DNA from: Sphingobium sufflavum
Lineage (GTDB): Bacteria > Pseudomonadota > Alphaproteobacteria > Sphingomonadales > Sphingomonadaceae
NCBI RefSeq assembly: GCF_021403115.1
Contig: NZ_JAJSSH010000022.1
Span: forward strand, 1-46,886
Length of the DNA stretch: 46,886 bases
Reading direction: 5' to 3'
Part shown: one piece after another, positions 41,359-46,886 of the stretch
How positions within the stretch are numbered: the stretch's first letter is position 1
Layout: each line of letters opens with the position of its first letter
The notes under the pieces: model-generated
The model's input: only the letters and a program-made list of their open reading frames with translations
Told to the model about the DNA's origin: nothing
The model's database searches: none
Program-made: the position numbers and the translations under genes

Positions 41359-41582
41359 GACAGAGTGCGACCACTGCCCCCAAAAACACGGCAGAGCGAT
41401 CCAGTTAATTGTTTTTGTGGCGAATTTTTCCTAGAAGTTTCATCCGTTGTTGCCACTATGCCGGCCGTGTTAGTGCTGCGCCGCAAACTGGGCGTTAACC
41501 ACATCCGGGGGAACACCCATCAACCGCTGCTCCATAGGCCAGCTTGCCCGCAGGCCCGTCTATCTACAGGGAAGAATGTCGA

Positions 41583-42971
41583 GTGAATGATATGCGCGCT
41601 CTCGTCAGTCCCCGAAAGCCGGCCCGGCAGGCCCGCACCGTCTCCAAGCAGACCGTGCGGCTCATCCTCTATTCGGAATTGCTGGTCCTCGACCTCGCGT
41701 CGCTGCTGATCGGCTGTCTGCTGGCGGGCAAGCTGCTGCACTTTCCGGTCACCTCCCCGTTGGGGCTGCACCTGGGCTATCTCATCCCGCCGCTCTATGT
41801 TCTGATGGCGCTGAACAATGGCGCCTATTCGATCAAGGCGCTGGGCGACGATCAGGAAAGCCTGCGCCGGTCGCTGTCCGCGCTGGGCGTGGCGATGCTG
41901 ATCGCCCTGCTGGTGATGTTCTTCGGCAAGATCGACGTGAGCGCGACGCGCCTGCCCTTCATGGTCAGCCTGCTGGCCGGCGGCGGCCTGCTCGGCCTGT
42001 CCCGCTTCACCTTCCGCTATCATGCCCGGTCGCAGCATCAGGGCGCGCTGGTCGATGAACTGCTGATCGTCGATCATGACGATTATGACGGCCCGCTGCC
42101 GCGCTACACCATCAACGCGCGCGCCGAACAGATCACGCCGGACCTGCGCAGCCCGGAGATGATCGGCCGCGTCGCCCATTATATGAACGGTTTCGACCGG
42201 GTGGTGATCTATTGCCCGATCGAGCGGCAACATGCTTGGTCGCTGATCCTCAAGGGCGCGAACGTGCAGGGCGAGATCCTGCTGGAACGGCCCTTCTCGC
42301 TCGACGCCATCGGGCTGAACCGCTTTGGCGGCCATGATACGCTGATCGTGTCGCGCGGCCCGCTGTCCATCACCAACCGCGCCAAGAAGCGGTTGCTGGA
42401 TCTGGCGGCGACCATCCCGACCATCATCCTGCTCTCGCCGCTGCTGCTGCTCGTCGCGATCCTCATCAAGCTGGAGAGCAAGGGTCCGGTCATCTTCCGC
42501 CAGCAGCGGGTCGGCCGTGGCAACCGCATGTTCGCGATCATGAAGTTCCGCAGTATGCGCGTGGAGATGAGCGACGCCACCGGCAGCCGCTCCGCGTCGA
42601 AGGACGACGACCGCATCACCCGCGTCGGCCGCTTCATCCGCGCGACCAGCATCGACGAACTGCCGCAACTGTTCAACGTGCTGATCGGCGACATGAGCCT
42701 GGTCGGGCCGCGCCCCCATGCGCTCGGCTCGCTGGCCGGGGCGCGCTCCTTCTGGGACGTGGACGAGCAATATTGGGTCCGCCACGCGCTCAAGCCCGGC
42801 ATCACCGGCCTCGCACAGATCCGCGGCTTCCGCGGCGCGACCCATCATCAGGAGGATCTGGAAAATCGCCTGCGCGCCGACCTTGAATATCTCGACGGCT
42901 GGCGGCTGTGGCGCGACGTCTCCATCCTGATGGCCACCGCCAAGGTGGTGGTGCACAAGAACGCCTATTGA
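41583..42971 (+). CDS. Exopolysaccharide-priming sugar transferase (undecaprenyl-phosphate)
   Basis: The 462-residue protein is of the WbaP/GumD-like polyisoprenyl-phosphate hexose-1-phosphate transferase family. Four N-terminal helices (to about residue 140) and a CoA-binding-like segment precede the conserved catalytic domain: KKRLLDLAATIP, GPVIFRQQRVGRGN, IMKFRSMR, RFIRATSIDELPQLFNVL and GLAQIRGFRG. It puts the first sugar on the lipid carrier for capsule or sphingan-type polysaccharide. The likely start is GTG 41583, nine bases after AGGGAAG, with ATG 41592 as alternative. No other polysaccharide genes lie nearby. Confidence 0.86.
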   Translation: MNDMRALVSPRKPARQARTVSKQTVRLILYSELLVLDLASLLIGCLLAGKLLHFPVTSPLGLHLGYLIPPLYVLMALNNGAYSIKALGDDQESLRRSLSALGVAMLIALLVMFFGKIDVSATRLPFMVSLLAGGGLLGLSRFTFRYHARSQHQGALVDELLIVDHDDYDGPLPRYTINARAEQITPDLRSPEMIGRVAHYMNGFDRVVIYCPIERQHAWSLILKGANVQGEILLERPFSLDAIGLNRFGGHDTLIVSRGPLSITNRAKKRLLDLAATIPTIILLSPLLLLVAILIKLESKGPVIFRQQRVGRGNRMFAIMKFRSMRVEMSDATGSRSASKDDDRITRVGRFIRATSIDELPQLFNVLIGDMSLVGPRPHALGSLAGARSFWDVDEQYWVRHALKPGITGLAQIRGFRGATHHQEDLENRLRADLEYLDGWRLWRDVSILMATAKVVVHKNAY

Positions 42972-43040
42972 CCGGACGCTGGGCCGGGACGGGCGCGGAC
43001 GGTTCGCCGCGCCCCGCCTGCCGCCCCACCCCCTACAGCC

Positions 43041-43868
43041 TCACGCGCCCAGACTGCGCGCCGCCGCCACGGCGGGCGCCAGTATCGCGCGCGCGTCAAT
43101 GCCCGCCAGCGCATCCGCGATACGCGGGATTTCGAGGCCGAGGGGAATGTCAGCGGGCAGCGCCGCGATGAAGTCGGCCAGCGGCAATGCGCCCTGCCCC
43201 GGCGCCATGCGGGCCGACATCGCCTCCTCCATATAGTCGCCCCGACCGACCAGCGGCACATCGCACAATTGCGCATAGCCGATCTGGTCCGGGTCGAGCG
43301 CGCGCAGCCTCTCCACCGTGCCGCCGGACCGGAAAAAATGCATGGCGTCGATCAGCACGCGAAAATGGGGGCTGGCCACCGCATCGACCACCGCCAGAGC
43401 ATCCTCCAGAGAGGAGACCGCCTGCGCCGGGGCGAACTCGATGGTCGCCTTCAGCCCGCGCGCGGTCGCCAGATCGACCAGCGTTGCGAATTCCTCCACC
43501 GTCCGCGCGCGGTCCCGGTCCATGCTGACCCCGCCCACGCCCCGTGCGCCCAGCTCTGCGAAAATGTCGAGGTCGCCCGCCCTGTCCGCCATCGCCACGC
43601 CGGGCCGCACGCCCAGCCCTTCGCCCAGCGAGATGCGGACGCCGGTATCGCGCAACGCCGCCGCCATTTCCCGCCGCAACGCTGGGTCGTCCCGCAGCGA
43701 CCAGGGCGCAAAGCCATGGGGGTTGAACGGATCGGGCATACCGGTCAGCCCGGTGGAGATATAGGCGCAACCCAGATCGGCGGCGAGCCGCACATGCGCC
43801 ACCGGCGGCATACCCAGCACGCTGAGCAATTCTATTCCCAGCCTGTTTGCCCCCAGCCTGTTGTCCAT
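43041..43868 (-). CDS. Sugar phosphate isomerase/epimerase-like TIM-barrel protein
   Basis: A 275-residue AP-endonuclease-2/xylose-isomerase-like barrel. Likely metal or acid residues are Glu in ATIEFAPAQ, Asp and His in LIDAMHFFRSGG, and Glu in LEIPRIA. The start at ATG 43868 has GGAGAGGA upstream. Such proteins act on small sugars, inositols or hydroxypyruvate; substrate is unknown. No catabolic operon surrounds it. Confidence 0.75.
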   Translation of the reverse strand: MDNRLGANRLGIELLSVLGMPPVAHVRLAADLGCAYISTGLTGMPDPFNPHGFAPWSLRDDPALRREMAAALRDTGVRISLGEGLGVRPGVAMADRAGDLDIFAELGARGVGGVSMDRDRARTVEEFATLVDLATARGLKATIEFAPAQAVSSLEDALAVVDAVASPHFRVLIDAMHFFRSGGTVERLRALDPDQIGYAQLCDVPLVGRGDYMEEAMSARMAPGQGALPLADFIAALPADIPLGLEIPRIADALAGIDARAILAPAVAAARSLGA

Positions 43869-44075
43869 GTCATCCTCTCCCGTCTTGGGTCGGAGCCTGC
43901 CACGGCGGGACGCGCCCGCGCAATCACCGCCATTGTCGGTACACAGCCACACTAGCGCCCGGCGGCCTCTAAACATTGCTGTTCGGACGGGCGGCTAGCG
44001 ACCATTTGTTGCCGTTTAGCTCATGGTTGCGATTGCCCCATAGCTGCCGCTAGTGGTCGGTGTTCGCGGAGGTCT

Positions 44076-44657
44076 TCAGTCAATTGGCTTGGGACGTTGA
44101 GCGTCAGGCGGAATGATCTGGTTGGCGGGGTCTACAGAGCAAAAGCCCAGATATTGATCCAACATTCCTTCCCCGCCACGAGTGCCTTCGATTTTTCGCC
44201 AGTATATTATGCTTATCGATGCCAGCTTGCCGGTCGCTGATAGCGGGCCTTGCTCGCCATTTCGACTAACGGTCAAACGGTAAAGAAGGCCCCCGGCCTT
44301 GTTGCGTGCTTCGAAGCCAGCATCGCGCCACCCCCAACCCAGTGCTGCGTTGACGTTTTGTTGGGGGCCGTTGAATGCATGTTGCCGACTTCGTAGGATT
44401 TCGCCAACTGGCAGCACACCCGTTTCATCGGAAATGACCTTAACGCCTTCACCAGCGTTTTCTGGGTGCCAGCCAGAGAGTAGCATGACTTGATAGGTGT
44501 GTTGTTGCGCGTCGATCAAATTGCACGCCAATCGGGAAGTTGGTGGTTTATCCGCTTTTTCCATGGGAGGCATTCGCGGGATTTCTTGGCTCACGGCTCC
44601 GTTCGCCAAACAAATAGTGATCAATCCCGCAATCTTCGCCAACTTCAGCGATGCCAT
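44076..44657 (-). CDS. Exported protein of unknown function, lower G+C
   Basis: A 193-residue protein. The start MASLKLAKIAGLITICLANG is a signal peptide, probably cleaved near GAVS-Q. The mature domain has two Cys and a beta-rich middle with no recognised motif (WGWRDAGFEARNKAGGLLYRL). ATG 44657 is used because the upstream extension would begin at a TTG codon. G+C and codon use differ visibly from neighbours, suggesting horizontal origin. It stands alone between the isomerase and the GMC gene. Confidence 0.6.
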   Translation of the reverse strand: MASLKLAKIAGLITICLANGAVSQEIPRMPPMEKADKPPTSRLACNLIDAQQHTYQVMLLSGWHPENAGEGVKVISDETGVLPVGEILRSRQHAFNGPQQNVNAALGWGWRDAGFEARNKAGGLLYRLTVSRNGEQGPLSATGKLASISIIYWRKIEGTRGGEGMLDQYLGFCSVDPANQIIPPDAQRPKPID

Positions 44658-44778
44658 TTGCCTGATGGTCCTCTCAATGCTCAAGGCAACGATAAATGCG
44701 TGGATTTGTCATGCAACAAGGTTTGTCATTGGCGTTGGAGTGACCGGAACCGACCTTCTTCGCGGTAAAGCCGACGCT

Positions 44779-44792
44779 CCGCTCTCCACCCA
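44779..44792 (+). repeat. 14-base repeat CCGCTCTCCACCCA, copy 2
   Basis: Identical to 32669-32682 and likewise beside a low-G+C gene of unknown function. Weak evidence alone. Confidence 0.35.
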
Positions 44793-44805
44793 CAACCCAC
44801 ACCCC

Positions 44806-46419
44806 TTACCGCCCCTTCGCCCCCGCCAGCATCATCGCCGCACCCTTCTCCGCGATCATCATCGTCGGCGCATTGGTGTTGCCGGAGGTGATCGTGGGCA
44901 TGATCGAGGCGTCGATGACCCTCAGCCCCCGGATGCCATGGACGCGCAGGGCCGCATCGACCACCGCCCGCTCCCCCTGCCCCATCATCGCCGTGCCGAC
45001 GGGGTGGAAGATGGTGGTCGCAATATCGCCGACCGCGCGCAGGATCGCCGCATCATCGTCCACGTCCGGGCCGGGCCGGAACTCCTCCGGGCGATAGGGG
45101 GCCAGCGCGGGCTGGGCGACGATGGCGCGCGTCACCTTCACCGCATCCACCGCGACCTGCCGGTCCTCCTGCGCCGAGAGATAATTGGGCTGGATGCGCG
45201 GCGCGGACGCGGCGTCCGGCCCGGCGATCCGCACGCTGCCCCGGCTGTGCGGGCGCAGGTTGCACACGCTGGCGGTGAACGCCGGAAACGGGTCGAGCGC
45301 CCCGCCGAAGGAGGCGAGGCTGAGCGGCTGGACATGATATTCCAGGTTGGCGGTGGCGTATCGTTCGCTGGATTTCAGGAACACGCCGAGCTGGCTGGGC
45401 GCCATTGCCATCGGGCCGGACCGGTTGAGCAGATATTCCGCGCCGATCATCGCCTTGCCCAGCAGCGAGGCCGCGCGGATGTTCAGCGTCGACACGCCCG
45501 TCACCCGATAGGCGCAGCGGATCTGGAGATGATCCTGCAAATTCGCGCCCACGCCGGGAAGGTGGTGGGCCGGCGTCACGCCCGCGTCGCGCAGGTGATC
45601 GCCATCGCCGATGCCCGACCGCTGGAGGATGACGGGCGATCCGATCGCGCCCGCCGCCAGCACGATCTCGCCCCGCGCCGCCGCCCGCTGCGCCGGCCCG
45701 TCCACGCGGAACAGCACGGCGGTCGCGCGCCCCTCGACAATCTCCACCCGGTCGACCTCCGCCCCGGTCTGGATGCGCAGATTGGCCCGGCGCGCGACGG
45801 GTTTCAGGAAGGCGTCGGCCGCGCTCCACCGGCGGCCGCGTTTCTGCGTCACCTCGAAATAGCCCGACCCTTCATTGTCGCCGCGGTTGAAATCCGCGAC
45901 CGGGGGCACGCCATATTGGGTCACGGCGTCGCGGAACGACTCCAGCAAGTCCCAGCGCAGCCGCTGCCGCTCCACCCGCAACGGCCCGCCCGCGCCGTGC
46001 AGGTCGGACGGTCCGTCGACATGATCCTCCGACCGGGTGAAATAGGGCAGCACATCGTCCCAGCCCCATCCGCCATTGCCCGCCTGCCGCCAGCCGTCAT
46101 AGTCCGCCGCCTGCCCGCGCATATAGATCATGCCGTTGATGGAGGAGGAGCCGCCGATCACGCGGCCGCGCGGATAATTGAGCGCGCGGCCGCCCAGCCC
46201 GGCTTCCGCCTCCGTCTTCAGGCACCAGTCGGTGCGCGGATTGCCCATGCAATAGAGGTATCCGACCGGGATCCGTATCCACGGGTGATTGTCCCTGCCG
46301 CCGGCTTCCAGCAGCAGGACGCTGGTGCGCGGGTCTTCGCTCAACCGGTTGGCCAGCACGCATCCCGCGCTGCCGCCGCCGATGACGATATAGTCATAGT
46401 CGCCATATGGCTGGGGCAC
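44806..46419 (-). CDS. GMC-family FAD oxidoreductase (choline dehydrogenase-like)
   Basis: The 537-residue flavoenzyme starts with the FAD-binding YIVIGGGSAGCVLANRLSED and has the second GMC signature GAIGSPVILQRSGIG. HPVGTAMMGQGERAVVD contains the catalytic His region and NTNAPTMMIAEKGA the second active-site residue near the C-terminus. It oxidises an alcohol or sugar; the substrate is not evident. The start appears to be GTG 46419, since no in-frame ATG exists between the preceding stop (46483-46485) and this codon. No betaine genes are nearby. Confidence 0.9.
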   Translation of the reverse strand: MPQPYGDYDYIVIGGGSAGCVLANRLSEDPRTSVLLLEAGGRDNHPWIRIPVGYLYCMGNPRTDWCLKTEAEAGLGGRALNYPRGRVIGGSSSINGMIYMRGQAADYDGWRQAGNGGWGWDDVLPYFTRSEDHVDGPSDLHGAGGPLRVERQRLRWDLLESFRDAVTQYGVPPVADFNRGDNEGSGYFEVTQKRGRRWSAADAFLKPVARRANLRIQTGAEVDRVEIVEGRATAVLFRVDGPAQRAAARGEIVLAAGAIGSPVILQRSGIGDGDHLRDAGVTPAHHLPGVGANLQDHLQIRCAYRVTGVSTLNIRAASLLGKAMIGAEYLLNRSGPMAMAPSQLGVFLKSSERYATANLEYHVQPLSLASFGGALDPFPAFTASVCNLRPHSRGSVRIAGPDAASAPRIQPNYLSAQEDRQVAVDAVKVTRAIVAQPALAPYRPEEFRPGPDVDDDAAILRAVGDIATTIFHPVGTAMMGQGERAVVDAALRVHGIRGLRVIDASIMPTITSGNTNAPTMMIAEKGAAMMLAGAKGR

Positions 46420-46496
46420 GGGATGGGTCGCTTCTGCTGCCGGGTCGGGACAGCATCGGCATGGCGCAGCACCCGCCCGGCGTCAATGGAGGCGAC

Positions 46497-46571
46497 GGGG
46501 GAGGCAGCGGGGGAGGTGGGGGAGGCAGGGATGCGGGCCGCACCGTCGGGGGAGGCGATGGTGGGGGAGGC
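46497..46571. repeat. Five copies of GGGGGAGG(C/T)
   Basis: Copies start at 46497, 46509, 46518, 46548 and 46563. All spacings are multiples of three, which could reflect a short coding repeat on either strand or expansion of a G-rich tract. It lies 78 bases and more upstream of the GMC gene start. Confidence 0.55.
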
Positions 46572-46886
46572 GATGGGCCGCACCCCCGCAGGATAGTCAC
46601 CTGTCGCATGAACCGCGTTTCGCTTTTGGCGCGCGGCGATGCGGATGCTACGGGATAGCATGACCCACACCGGATCACCCCCCACCGGATCGCGCGCGAC
46701 CGCCTCCTTGCCCATGGGCGCCCTGTCGGGCGCGCGCCTCCCCGCTGCCCCCCTGTCCCCACGATCGCGCGCCTCCGGCCGTTCCTCGTGGGCCGCTTCC
46801 CCGTGGGCACCCGCCCCACCGCCCCCCTTTCTCGCGCGAACCGCCGCGCTGCGCCCTTCCCCCGCCAACCCCTTTCCCCCCGCCCG
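46572..46886. other. GC-rich edge of the window, no gene supported
   Basis: Several open frames overlap on both strands, but each is rich in Arg, Gly, Pro and Ala with no domain or ribosome site. The minus strand is purine-heavy. A gene may begin beyond the window; nothing within it is convincing. Confidence 0.35.

Noticed and set aside
46497..46571. CRISPR array
   Set aside because: Repeat units are only nine bases with irregular, very short spacers and no cas genes are present.
44497..46596. 699-codon open frame opposite the GMC oxidoreductase
   Set aside because: It covers three unrelated features (signal peptide of the low-G+C gene, spacer, GMC gene) and has no recognisable domain.
46341..46868. 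175-codon minus-strand frame at the right edge as an N-terminal part of the GMC protein
   Set aside because: It is in a different frame from the GMC gene, whose own frame has a stop at 46483-46485.

Overview
The window looks like chromosomal DNA of an alphaproteobacterium, most likely a sphingomonad (Sphingobium/Sphingomonas type). The reasons are the high G+C third codon positions, class I lysyl-tRNA synthetase, the ctaC-ctaD-ctaB-cox11-ctaE-DUF983-surf1 order, the pyrE-pdxJ-acpS-lepB and rpmF-plsX-fabH-ihfA-merR blocks, and several RcnB-type and sphingomonad-like hypothetical proteins. Most of it is housekeeping DNA. Genus-level placement is inference from gene content, not from a search.

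Layout. 1-460: end of an IS3-type insertion sequence, a short non-coding flank and tRNA-Tyr. 555-5698: a TrmH-type rRNA methyltransferase, a lipoprotein, a [2Fe-2S] ferredoxin, an AlkA-like glycosylase, a glutathione transferase, an intracellular PHA depolymerase preceded by a PhaR-operator-like motif, and a small unknown protein. 5767-9960: threonine synthase behind a long imperfect hairpin, an RNA methyltransferase, ccmB/ccmA and a pterin carbinolamine dehydratase. 10122-17072 (minus strand): an EF-hand protein and the aa3 cytochrome oxidase locus, including a 41-residue protein too short for usual ORF calling. 17263-19988: pyrE-pdxJ-acpS-lepB. 20444-25335: a small exported protein, an FKBP isomerase, ribosomal protein S21, an orphan [2Fe-2S] subunit of the isoquinoline/aldehyde oxidoreductase type, and two RcnB-like genes flanking a 2-oxoglutarate dioxygenase. 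25396-28709: structured convergent spacer, lysK, a PilZ protein, a tiny membrane protein and a conspicuous AT-rich palindromic island. 28710-36915: a DinG/XPD-like Fe-S helicase, a SixA-like phosphatase, a small lipoprotein, and the merR-ihfA-fabH-plsX-rpmF block followed by a metallo-beta-lactamase-fold hydrolase. 37121-39886: a second DUF983 protein, a sirtuin, dapB and nth. 39971-41358: holin-like protein, SAR-type endolysin and a small tail-anchored protein. 41583-46419: an exopolysaccharide-priming sugar transferase, a TIM-barrel sugar isomerase, a low-G+C hypothetical and a GMC oxidoreductase. The last 467 bases are low-complexity and hold no gene I can support.

How the parts relate. 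The cox operon carries structural subunits I-III together with heme O synthase, the Cox11 copper chaperone and Surf1, so it is a complete aa3 oxidase assembly unit. ccmA/ccmB supply part of cytochrome c maturation. rpmF-plsX-fabH link ribosome production and membrane lipid initiation. The most interesting accessory signals are the stand-alone lysis pair, the RcnB-dioxygenase-RcnB trio, the orphan iorA-like gene, the AT-rich island before the helicase, the thrC leader hairpin and dispersed intergenic repeats. None of them amounts to a clear undescribed system; they are ranked in the findings.
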